Of a stretch of 5,024 nt of DNA, positions 1-5,024 are shown piece by piece. The position numbers were made by a program, and so were the translations under genes. The notes under the pieces were generated by a model that saw only the letters and a list, made by a program, of their open reading frames with translations, made no database searches and was not told the origin of the DNA. The stretch is from Methanosphaera sp. SHI613 (lineage in GTDB: Archaea; Methanobacteriota; Methanobacteria; Methanobacteriales; Methanobacteriaceae): NCBI GenBank assembly GCA_003266145.1, contig MVJJ01000140.1, forward strand, positions 1 to 5,024, written 5' to 3'. Within the stretch, counting starts at the first letter, position 1; each line of letters begins with the position of its first letter.

Positions 1-200
1 GTTGCAAATGCAAAATCGGCCAGAGTAAATATTGCTCCACCCATAACTCCTCCATAGGCGTTCTTGTGATTGTCAGTCAATTCCATGCTGCAAATGGAGT
101 ATTCCTCGGTTAGTTCATCTAATTTAACTCCATTTATTGTTGCAAATTTATCATTCTTAAATTCTTCTCTTGCTTCTTCTGTTGAGTTATATACTGCCAT
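1..200 (-). CDS. PaaI-type hotdog-fold thioesterase, N-terminal part (gene runs off the left edge)
   Basis: The first 66 codons are visible; the C-terminus lies outside the window. The translation begins MAVYNSTEEAREEF and reaches H45-K-N47-A-Y-G-G-V-M-G-G, then AIFTLADFAFA (residues 56-66). This is the family pattern HxNxxGxxxGGxxxxLAD, which forms the central hotdog helix and active-site region of PaaI/4HBT acyl-CoA thioesterases. These small cytosolic proteins hydrolyse acyl-CoA thioesters; the substrate here cannot be told. The usual His before GG is Met (VMGG), a variant I recall in some members. The start at 200 was chosen because GGTGA (minus strand, 210-206) sits 5 nt upstream. A further in-frame ATG at 233 would add 11 residues (MNINFRQLVKH) but has no ribosome site. 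The gene lies 115 nt downstream of gdhA on the same strand, with a T8 tract between them, so it probably has its own transcript. Family call fairly sure; function open. Confidence 0.82.
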   Translation of the reverse strand, partial: MAVYNSTEEAREEFKNDKFATINGVKLDELTEEYSICSMELTDNHKNAYGGVMGGAIFTLADFAFA

Positions 201-205
201 ATGTT

Positions 206-210
206 TCACC
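206..210 (-). promoter_or_regulatory. Ribosome binding site that fixes the thioesterase start
   Basis: On the minus strand GGTGA is followed by a 5-nt spacer (AACAT) and then ATG at 200. It complements the conserved 3' end of archaeal 16S rRNA (UCACCUCC). It decides between the start at 200 and the upstream in-frame ATG at 233, which is preceded only by A/T. Confidence 0.7.
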
Positions 211-292
211 AGTTGTCTAAAGTTAATATTCATAAAAATAATTATTTCAGTAATTTTTTCAAAAAAAGATTTTTTTAATTGTATGGGTGTTT

Positions 293-327
293 AAAAAAAA
301 GTTGTAGGAGGGAATCTATACGATTCC
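293..327 (-). terminator. gdhA transcription terminator: short hairpin plus T8
   Basis: Read on the minus strand, GGAATC (327-322), loop GTATA, GATTCC (316-311) form a perfect 6-bp stem that includes the last codons and the TAG stop of gdhA. Ten nucleotides later comes a run of eight T (300-293). Archaeal termination depends mainly on the oligo-T tract, so the T8 is the stronger part of the evidence; the stem is short and may be incidental. Confidence 0.6.
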
Positions 328-1650
328 TTGTGCTTGCATAGCTTCTGCTACTTTTTCGAATCCTGCTATGTTAGCACCTGCAACATAATCGTTTCCTTGT
401 TCGTATTTGTTACAGCTGTCTTCGATTTGTTTGAAGATGTTTTTCATGATGTTTTCGAGTTTGTTGTCTACTTCTTCGAAGGTCCAGTGTAATCTTTCTG
501 AGTTCTGACTCATTTCAAGAGCTGATACTGCTACTCCACCAGCGTTTGCTGCTTTAGCAGGACCGAATACTACTCCATTGTCCTGGAGGTATTTTGTTGC
601 TTCGAGTGTGGTAGGCATGTTTGCTCCTTCTACTAATGCGAAGTAGTTGTTTGAAACTATGTTTTTAGCATCGTCGATGTCTACTTCGTTTTGTGTTGCA
701 CATGGTAATGCTACGTCTGCTTCAACACTCCATACACCTTTTCCTTCATGGTATTCAGCGGATGGTCTTTCTGCTGCGTAATCACTCATTCTGAGTCTTC
801 TTACTTCTTTTATGTCTTTGAGTAATGCTACGTCGATTCCATCTGGGTCATATACCCATCCGGTTGAGTCGGATGCTGTGACTACTTTTGCACCTAATTG
901 TTGTGCTTTTTCTATTGCGTATATTGCTACGTTTCCTGAACCGGATACTGTTGCGGTTTTTCCTTCTAATGATTCTCCGTTTGCTTTTAATACTTCTCTT
1001 GCAAAGTATAGTAATCCGTATCCTGTTGCTTCGGTTCTTGCAAGGGAACCACCGAATGTTAATCCTTTACCTGTTAATACTCCTTCGTATTGTTTGGTTA
1101 ATCTTTTGTATTGTCCGTATAGGTAACCTATTTCACGACCACCTACTCCTATGTCTCCTGCAGGTACGTCTTGGTCTTGACCTATGTGTCTGTATAATTC
1201 GTTCATGAAACTTTGACAGAATGCCATTACTTCACGGTCTGATTTTCCTTTAGGGTCGAAGTTTGATCCTCCTTTTCCTCCGCCTATTGGAAGTCCTGTT
1301 AGTGAGTTTTTGAATATTTGTTCAAATCCTAGGAATTTGATGATACCTATGTTTACTGAAGGATGGAATCTTAATCCTCCTTTGTATGGTCCTATTGCAC
1401 TGTTGAATTGTACACGGTATCCTGTGTTTACTTGTACTTGTCCTTGATCGTCTACCCATGGAACTCTGAATTTTATTTGTCTTTCAGGGTTTGCTAATCT
1501 TTCGAGTAATGCATCTTTTCTGTATTGTTCTTCGTTTGCATCTACTACTACTTCTATTGAGCTGTATACTTCATTTAATGTTTGGTGAAATTCAGGTTCA
1601 CCTGGGTTTTCTTTTGTAATTTTTTCAATTACTTCATCGACATATGACAT
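316..1650 (-). CDS. gdhA: NADP-type glutamate dehydrogenase, complete
   Basis: The enzyme catalyses 2-oxoglutarate + NH4+ + NADPH to L-glutamate in the cytosol and is normally a homohexamer. The chosen start gives 444 residues, close to the roughly 447 of the E. coli-type (hexameric, class I) enzyme. Substrate-domain motifs are GPYKGGLRFHP (87-97), GGGKGG with catalytic Lys126, and PAGDIGVGGREIG (163-175) with Asp166. The Rossmann domain starts near 230 with VSGSGNVA (235-242). ASDS (259-262) after the second strand, with Ser rather than an acidic residue, points to NADP(H). NAGGVAVSALEMSQNS (369-384) closes the active site. An in-frame ATG at 1674 would add eight residues (MNKWRIII), but GGAG lies 10 nt before the ATG at 1650 and nothing precedes 1674, so I use 1650. 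The class resembles bacterial GdhA more than the shorter enzymes of Pyrococcus-like archaea, which may mean an old transfer. Tandem dyads upstream suggest nitrogen control. Confidence 0.97.
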   Translation of the reverse strand: MSYVDEVIEKITKENPGEPEFHQTLNEVYSSIEVVVDANEEQYRKDALLERLANPERQIKFRVPWVDDQGQVQVNTGYRVQFNSAIGPYKGGLRFHPSVNIGIIKFLGFEQIFKNSLTGLPIGGGKGGSNFDPKGKSDREVMAFCQSFMNELYRHIGQDQDVPAGDIGVGGREIGYLYGQYKRLTKQYEGVLTGKGLTFGGSLARTEATGYGLLYFAREVLKANGESLEGKTATVSGSGNVAIYAIEKAQQLGAKVVTASDSTGWVYDPDGIDVALLKDIKEVRRLRMSDYAAERPSAEYHEGKGVWSVEADVALPCATQNEVDIDDAKNIVSNNYFALVEGANMPTTLEATKYLQDNGVVFGPAKAANAGGVAVSALEMSQNSERLHWTFEEVDNKLENIMKNIFKQIEDSCNKYEQGNDYVAGANIAGFEKVAEAMQAQGIV

Positions 1651-1680
1651 AATTATTATTCTCCATTTATTCATAATTTG

Positions 1681-1702
1681 TTCATATTTTTAATAATATG
1701 AA
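1681..1702. repeat. 22-bp perfect inverted repeat in the gdhA leader region
   Basis: TTCATATT (1681-1688) and AATATGAA (1695-1702) are exact reverse complements around a 6-nt centre. It lies about 30 nt upstream of the gdhA start, between the start codon and the two GGAA-N6-TTCC dyads. It could be a weak RNA hairpin in the 5' leader, a further protein site, or an AT-rich accident. It also holds a TATA-like stretch that could serve as a second, start-proximal promoter. All arms are A/T-rich, so significance is modest. Confidence 0.4.
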
Positions 1703-1713
1703 TAATCACTAAA

Positions 1714-1727
1714 GGAAACATACTTCC
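1714..1727. promoter_or_regulatory. Putative NrpR operator 1 of gdhA (GGAA-N6-TTCC)
   Basis: The 14-mer GGAAACATACTTCC has the form GGAA-N6-TTCC known for operators of NrpR, the archaeal nitrogen repressor first studied at nif and glnA of Methanococcus maripaludis; NrpR is released by 2-oxoglutarate when nitrogen is scarce. The site begins 64 nt upstream of the gdhA start and 23 bp from a second copy. NrpR itself is not encoded in this window, so assignment to that regulator is inference from motif form and target gene. Confidence 0.7.
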
Positions 1728-1736
1728 GACAATAAA

Positions 1737-1750
1737 GGAAAGTATTTTCC
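1737..1750. promoter_or_regulatory. Putative NrpR operator 2 of gdhA (GGAA-N6-TTCC)
   Basis: GGAAAGTATTTTCC repeats the operator form of the copy at 1714, here with perfect 5-bp arms GGAAA/TTTCC. The two copies sit in longer direct repeats (1710-1729 and 1733-1752) that agree at 15 of 20 positions, and all five differences fall in the dyad spacer. Conserved arms with a free spacer are what a dimeric DNA-binding protein would leave. The site abuts the TATA-like box on its gdhA-distal side, so a bound repressor could block transcription start. Confidence 0.7.
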
Positions 1751-1756
1751 GATATG

Positions 1757-1768
1757 ATATATAATAAT
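1757..1768 (-). promoter_or_regulatory. Candidate TATA box of gdhA
   Basis: The minus strand reads TATTATATATC here. With the usual archaeal spacing of about 25 nt, transcription would begin near 1736, giving a leader of about 85 nt, with operator 2 between TATA and start site and operator 1 just inside the transcript. In such AT-rich DNA other TATA-like stretches exist (about 1778-1790 and 1682-1700), so the exact promoter is uncertain; the link to the dyads is the main reason to prefer this one. Confidence 0.4.
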
Positions 1769-2228
1769 ATGATTGAACTTATATTTAAATTTATGTTTTT
1801 TCATAATAATAATAAAAAATAAACAAAAATCACGATAAAAAATAAAAATAAAACAAAATAAACAAAAAATAATAAAAAAATTAATAATTATCTTAGTTCA
1901 ATCCCTTAAAATAAACAACAATAACAGAAAAATACTTCAAACAATAAACTAACATAAAAAATATAAATATATATTATTTTTTATAACAAACCTATTAATT
2001 AGATATGATTATATATGAGTTATACATAAAGTACTTTGAATTTTTAAATATAATTGTTTTTTTAATTTATGTTTAAATAGCAATTAAAATCTTAAATCAT
2101 ACTTAACCGTATCATTAAAACTAAAAAGAATAATTAAGAGTTCATAGTTAATAAATAATAAGAAATTGAATATTTTTATTATTTAAATTCTTTTTGGCTA
2201 CAGTAATAAGTTATAGGTAGGTGTTGGT
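1769..2228. other. Long AT-rich divergent spacer, no gene seen
   Basis: No open frame with a ribosome site and no tRNA-like or other recognisable RNA fold was found. The part at 1805-1890 is nearly all A on the plus strand, with AAAATAAACAAAAA occurring twice (1816-1829 and 1855-1868). Many TATA-like stretches occur, for example around 1960-1985, 2010-2020 and 2176-2190. The last is suitably placed for the kinase gene, but I cannot single out one promoter. The spacer ends with the kinase ribosome site AGGTG (2219-2223). Confidence 0.6.
2219..2223 (+). promoter_or_regulatory. Ribosome binding site of the ABC1 kinase gene
   Basis: AGGTG, within GGTAGGTG, lies 5 nt before the ATG at 2229 and complements the archaeal 16S 3' end. 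A well-kept site suggests that initiation has not decayed even though the frame downstream is broken. Confidence 0.65.
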
Positions 2229-3826
2229 ATGGATAAACAAACAAAGGAACGTTTGGGCGAAATTAGAGAAGTTCTTAAGAAATATGGATTTGATAAACTT
2301 TTAGGCCAAACGGCAAAAAGTAAATTACAACGTAAAGATGATGAAGAAGAATATTCTATTCAGTTGGATGATGAACTTCCTGTAAAATTAAGATTAATGC
2401 TTCAGGAATTAGGTACTACCTTTATTAAATTAGGCAACTATTAAGTACAAGACCGGATATTGTTGGTGAAAGAATTGCAAGTGAACTTGAAAACTTACAG
2501 GATGATAACCCGGCAATACCATATGAACAAGTAAAAGCAATAGTTGAAAGAGAATTGAATGGGAATATCGATGAATTATTCGAAGAATTTAATCATGAAC
2601 ACTTAGCAACTGCTTCAATTGGTCAGGTACATGAAGCTAAATTAACAACCGGTGAAAGAGTAGCAATTAAAATCCAAAAAGAAGGCATAACTGACAAAAT
2701 TGACCTTGATTTAAGGATAATGAAATATATTGCAGATCGTGCAGATAAATGGAACAAGGAACTTAGAAAAATAAACTTGCCAGGAATCATGGAGGAATTT
2801 GACAGATCAATACATAAAGAAATTGATTACAACAACGAATTCATGAACATGCAACGCATAGAATCAAATTTTGAAAACGATCCCTATGTACATATTCCAA
2901 TTACATATCCAAAATACTGTTCATCAAAAGTTTTAACAATGGAATTTATTGAAGGTACAAAGTTAAATGATGTCTATGCATGTGAAGATGATACATTTGA
3001 TAAAAAGCTCTTGGCAAAAACAGTACTGGATTCCTATCTTCAACAATTATTCATTGATGGATTTTTCCATGGAGACCCACATCCTGGTAACCTTTTAATC
3101 CTTGAGGATAACGTATTATGTTATCTTGATTTAGGTATGATGGGATTCTTTGATGCAGAATTTAAACGTAATCTATCAGAAGTAATGATATTATTTGTGG
3201 ATCAGGATGTAGATGGACTTATAAATCAATTGATGTACATGGACATCTTGGACTATGATATTGATGTCAAATCATTAAGAAGAGACTTGAATGATTTATT
3301 TGCAAGATACTTTGGAGTACAGCTTAATCGTTTTGATGGAGTATTAGAGGCACTTCTAAGTCTTATGCAGGAGTATGGAGTAATTCTTCCAAATGAAGTA
3401 GTTACTATGGCAAGAGGATTGACATTAATTGAAGCAGTAGCACATAACCTTGACCCAGAGATAGATGTATTTGCATCAGTCAAACCAGTTGCCGCCCAAA
3501 TAGCTAGAGAAAAATTAAATCCTAAACAGTTTTTAAAAGGCAAAAAGAACAACATTATCATGTATGAGCATATGTTCAGGGCATTGCCAAAAATACTTAC
3601 AAGAACTGTTAACAAGATTGAAAATGAAGAACTTCAATTTAAATTTGAAGTGGATATAACTGATAAGGTTTCAATAGTTGCATTAATATCCGCACTTTTA
3701 ATAGGTTCTTCAGTAGTTTCATTTGGTCCAAGAATATTTGACATGCCTTTAATCTCTTTAATCGGTTATATCATAGTTATAATTTTAAGCATTATTGGAT
3801 TTAAGAGGTTTGTTTTAAATAAATAG
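2229..3826 (+). pseudogene. ABC1/UbiB/AarF-family atypical kinase, frameshifted
   Basis: Two frames together encode one protein. Frame one (2229-2444) gives MDKQTKERLG to TTFIKLGNY and a TAA. Homology continues one frame back from 2438 as LLSTRPDIVGERIASE to a TAG at 3824-3826. Restoring one base gives 532 residues, a normal length for the family. Motifs in the repaired protein: KLGQ (67-70, the KxGQ signature); ATASIGQVH (127-135, the Ala-rich loop standing for the P-loop); VAIKIQ with Lys148; KEIDY near 198-202; HGDPHPGN catalytic loop (281-288); LDLG with metal-binding Asp301; two membrane helices at about 481-500 and 506-525. The family binds ATP and, in bacteria and eukaryotes, supports ubiquinone synthesis; archaea lack that quinone pathway, so the role here is unknown. 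The downstream part has no good start of its own: its first possible start is TTG at 2555 without a ribosome site, after the Ala-rich loop's upstream region. Family certain; functional state uncertain. Confidence 0.9.
2429..2444 (+). other. Frameshift site in the KxGQ codons of the kinase gene
   Basis: The upstream frame ends at TAA 2442-2444 and the downstream frame is closed upstream by TAA 2426-2428, so the shift must lie within this short overlap. Upstream reads TTA GGC AAC TAT TAA (L-G-N-Y-stop). Reading C2435 twice, or adding one C to make GGC CAA CTA TTA AGT, gives L-G-Q-L-L-S, the exact family sequence. Loss of one C from GGCC is therefore the simplest explanation. No X-XXY-YYZ slippery heptamer is present. 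Confidence 0.85.
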
Positions 3827-3827
3827 A

Positions 3828-3885
3828 ATGGGAAAAATATTCTTTTTCCTATGAACTATTTTATCTTCTCCACATTATTTTTTTT
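3828..3885 (+). terminator. Terminator of the kinase gene
   Basis: Just after the TAG, GGAAAAA (3831-3837), loop TATTC and TTTTTCC (3843-3849) form a perfect 7-bp stem, extendable to 10 bp (3828-3852) with one G-U pair. T-rich DNA follows, including T8 at 3878-3885 and further T6 and T7 runs at 3895-3900 and 3913-3919. Repeated oligo-T tracts fit archaeal termination. Confidence 0.6.
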
Positions 3886-4018
3886 AAACTATAGTTTTTT
3901 AGTCTGTTATTATTTTTTTATTAAAAATTTTCAAACGGCCTCGTGGAGAATTCTTTTGTCATATCTTTAGTATAAGTTATATAAAAAAAAGTTAAAAATG
4001 TGGAGAAGAAGTCTCCAC
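3864..4018. repeat. Four copies of a GTGGAGA word in the convergent spacer
   Basis: GTGGAGA(A) occurs on the plus strand at 3943-3950 and 4000-4007 and on the minus strand at 3873-3866 and 4018-4012. The copy at 3864-3876 and that at 3997-4009 form a 13-bp perfect inverted repeat around about 120 bp. The last two copies make a local 7-bp hairpin. These are among the few GC-containing words in an otherwise AT-rich spacer, so chance is less likely than for A/T repeats. Function unknown beyond the probable terminator for the minus strand. Confidence 0.55.
3983..4018 (-). terminator. Terminator of the adhesin-like gene: GC-containing hairpin plus T tracts
   Basis: On the minus strand GTGGAGA (4018-4012), loop CTTCT, TCTCCAC (4006-4000) is a perfect 7-bp stem, followed within a few bases by T5 (3997-3993 with its neighbour) and T8 (3990-3983). 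It lies about 97 nt after the adhesin stop codon, and no earlier T run occurs on that strand, so it is the first plausible terminator of that transcript. Confidence 0.6.
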
Positions 4019-4114
4019 TATACCTATTTTCCATTATTATTATATTTTGTAGTATAAATAAGGTCAAATATAATGTTTAAGTATTTTTTTTAATTATTGA
4101 ACGTGTCGTCAGTT

Positions 4115-5024
4115 TTATGCTTTTACTACATTTATTGTAGTATTTGCTGTTAGTTTGTCATATCCTGTTTGGATAAATGTTGCAGTTAGGTTGTATGTGT
4201 TTACTTTAAGGTTTCCAATGTTGTAATCGAAGCTTACAGTACCGTTTGCATCTACTTTTGCATAGATTACTTTGCCGTTAGCGTCTTTTAGTGTTTTTCC
4301 GTTGAGTTTGAATACGATTTTTCCTGTGGTTATTGGTATGTCGCCTGCTGCTACTTTTGCTTCTATTTTTATTGTACTTCCTGTTTGTACGTCACTTGTT
4401 ATTGGTGTTATTGTGAGTGTTGGTGCTGGTTTGGTTGCTGTTTTTGTGATGGTTGCTGTTTCTTTGTTGTATGTGCTTGTTCCTGTGTATGTTGCTGTTA
4501 TGTTTAATTCTTTATCTGCATATGTGGTTGGTACTGTATATTCTAAAGTAGCTACTCCATCAACTACTTTTGCATATACTACTTTGCCGTTTGTGTCTTT
4601 TACTGTTTTACCGTTTACTTTGAATACTACTTTTCCACCAGTGATGTTGTTTCCTAGTTGATCTGTTAGTGTAGCTGTGAGTGTTACTGTTTTACCTGCT
4701 GTTAGGTTTACGTCTGTGATGTTTAGTTGTGTGGTTGGTTTTTGTATGCTTGTTGTTGCTTCTGCACTGCTTGTTGTTAAACCTGTGCTATTTGGTGTGT
4801 ATGATGCTACTATTGTTGGATCTTCTGCTTCTTTGAATGTAACTGTTGCTGTTGCAATTCCATTTATTACTTCAGCTTGTGCTATTGTTTCATTGTTTTT
4901 GGTGAATGTTATTGTTCCTTCGTTGATTGGGTTTTCATCTATGTCTTTTACTGTTGCTGTTAGTTCGACTGGTTTGTTTGTGATTATTGTTTCTGGTATG
5001 TTTATTGTTGTTGTGGTTTCTGTT
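4115..5024 (-). CDS. Adhesin-like surface protein with Ig-like repeats, C-terminal part (5' end outside window)
   Basis: The frame is open from the right edge to TAA at 4117-4115, giving 302 residues. It is rich in Thr, Asn, Val and Lys, with nearly no Cys or Trp, as in secreted beta-sheet proteins. Three tandem Ig-like units of about 100 residues are seen: a partial one (5023-4739), a second (4738-4430, 103 aa) and a third (4429-4118, 104 aa). The last two share GKVVFKVNGKTVKDTNGKVV versus GKIVFKLNGKTLKDANGKVI, then YAKV. Each unit ends with an NxTATY/F-type strand, as in bacterial Ig-like (Big_3-like) domains of methanogen adhesin-like proteins. Nine N-X-S/T sequons fit archaeal N-glycosylation outside the cell. 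The protein stops straight after the third unit (TTINVVKA), with no C-terminal membrane helix or sorting motif, so any anchor must lie in the unseen N-terminal part or elsewhere. Likely role: cell-surface contact in a gut community; inferred from family. Confidence 0.88.
   Translation of the reverse strand, partial: TETTTTINIPETIITNKPVELTATVKDIDENPINEGTITFTKNNETIAQAEVINGIATATVTFKEAEDPTIVASYTPNSTGLTTSSAEATTSIQKPTTQLNITDVNLTAGKTVTLTATLTDQLGNNITGGKVVFKVNGKTVKDTNGKVVYAKVVDGVATLEYTVPTTYADKELNITATYTGTSTYNKETATITKTATKPAPTLTITPITSDVQTGSTIKIEAKVAAGDIPITTGKIVFKLNGKTLKDANGKVIYAKVDANGTVSFDYNIGNLKVNTYNLTATFIQTGYDKLTANTTINVVKA
4118..4738 (-). repeat. Tandem Ig-like coding repeats, about 312-bp period
   Basis: The segment around 4252-4326 recurs at about 4564-4638, offset 312 bp, with long identical words such as ACTTTGCCGTT (plus strand) at 4269 and 4581. 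Protein identity is highest in the GK(V/I)VFK(V/L)NGKT block and lower elsewhere, so the copies are diverged rather than recent duplicates, but the DNA identity could still allow recombination and change in repeat number. Confidence 0.75.

Noticed and set aside
70..294. Plus-strand 74-codon open frame
   Set aside because: It overlaps the thioesterase coding region antisense and continues into AT-rich spacer; the minus frame has the family motif and a ribosome site.
812..1208. Plus-strand open frames opposite gdhA
   Set aside because: They lie wholly inside a well-conserved gene on the other strand, have no ribosome site and show no recognisable protein motif.
1651..1674. Upstream ATG of gdhA adding MNKWRIII
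   Set aside because: No ribosome site precedes it, and the GGAG for the start at 1650 lies inside this stretch.
2420..2445. Programmed -1 frameshift
   Set aside because: No slippery heptamer or obvious stimulating stem downstream; loss of one C from GGCC explains the shift more simply.
3253..3615. Minus-strand open frame within the kinase gene
   Set aside because: Antisense shadow of a conserved region; no ribosome site or motif.
2555..3826. The downstream kinase part as an independent gene starting at TTG 2555
   Set aside because: No ribosome site, and the homologous sequence extends without a break from 2438, so it is the rest of the interrupted gene.
3864..4018. CRISPR-like array from the GTGGAGA copies
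   Set aside because: The word is only 7-8 bp, orientations are mixed and spacing is irregular.
4124..4142. 7-bp inverted repeat ACTACA/TGTAGT near the adhesin stop
   Set aside because: It lies inside coding sequence and is not followed by a T tract on the coding strand; probably a by-product of ACT/GTA codons.
4272..4661. Plus-strand hydrophobic open frame across the adhesin repeats
   Set aside because: The Val/Leu/Phe-rich product is what the complement of Thr/Lys/Asn codons gives; the minus frame holds the clear Ig-like repeats.

Overview
The window looks like a piece of a very AT-rich methanogenic archaeon, most likely a gut member of the Methanobacteriales (Methanosphaera or Methanobrevibacter type). 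This is inferred from several signs. Spacers are almost pure A/T. Shine-Dalgarno sites are of the GGTGA/AGGTG/GGAG type. Transcripts appear to end in oligo-T tracts. The window also holds a large Thr/Asn-rich adhesin-like surface protein built of Ig-like repeats, of the kind these genera carry in many copies. I cannot fix the species without a database search.

Layout, left to right. Positions 1-200 (minus) hold the N-terminal 66 codons of a PaaI-type hotdog-fold thioesterase that runs off the left edge. Positions 316-1650 (minus) hold a complete 444-residue NADP-type glutamate dehydrogenase, gdhA, followed by a hairpin and T8 terminator. Positions 1651-2228 are a long divergent spacer. Its gdhA-proximal part has a TATA-like box and two tandem GGAA-N6-TTCC dyads that match the operator form of the archaeal nitrogen repressor NrpR. 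The rest is featureless A-rich DNA. Positions 2229-3826 (plus) hold an ABC1/UbiB/AarF-family atypical kinase whose reading frame is broken by a one-base loss exactly in the family-defining KxGQ motif; all downstream motifs and two C-terminal membrane segments are intact. Positions 3827-4114 are a convergent spacer with terminators for both strands and four copies of a GTGGAGA word. Positions 4115-5024 (minus) hold the C-terminal 302 residues of the adhesin-like protein.

The genes do not form one pathway. The most coherent biological story is nitrogen assimilation: GdhA makes glutamate from ammonium and 2-oxoglutarate, and the tandem dyads suggest it is repressed when nitrogen is plentiful. 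The broken kinase gene is the main oddity. It may be a true pseudogene, a strain-specific mutation or a base-calling error. I saw no mobile element, CRISPR array, tRNA or rRNA, and no clear candidate for a wholly new system; the most interesting signals are regulatory.
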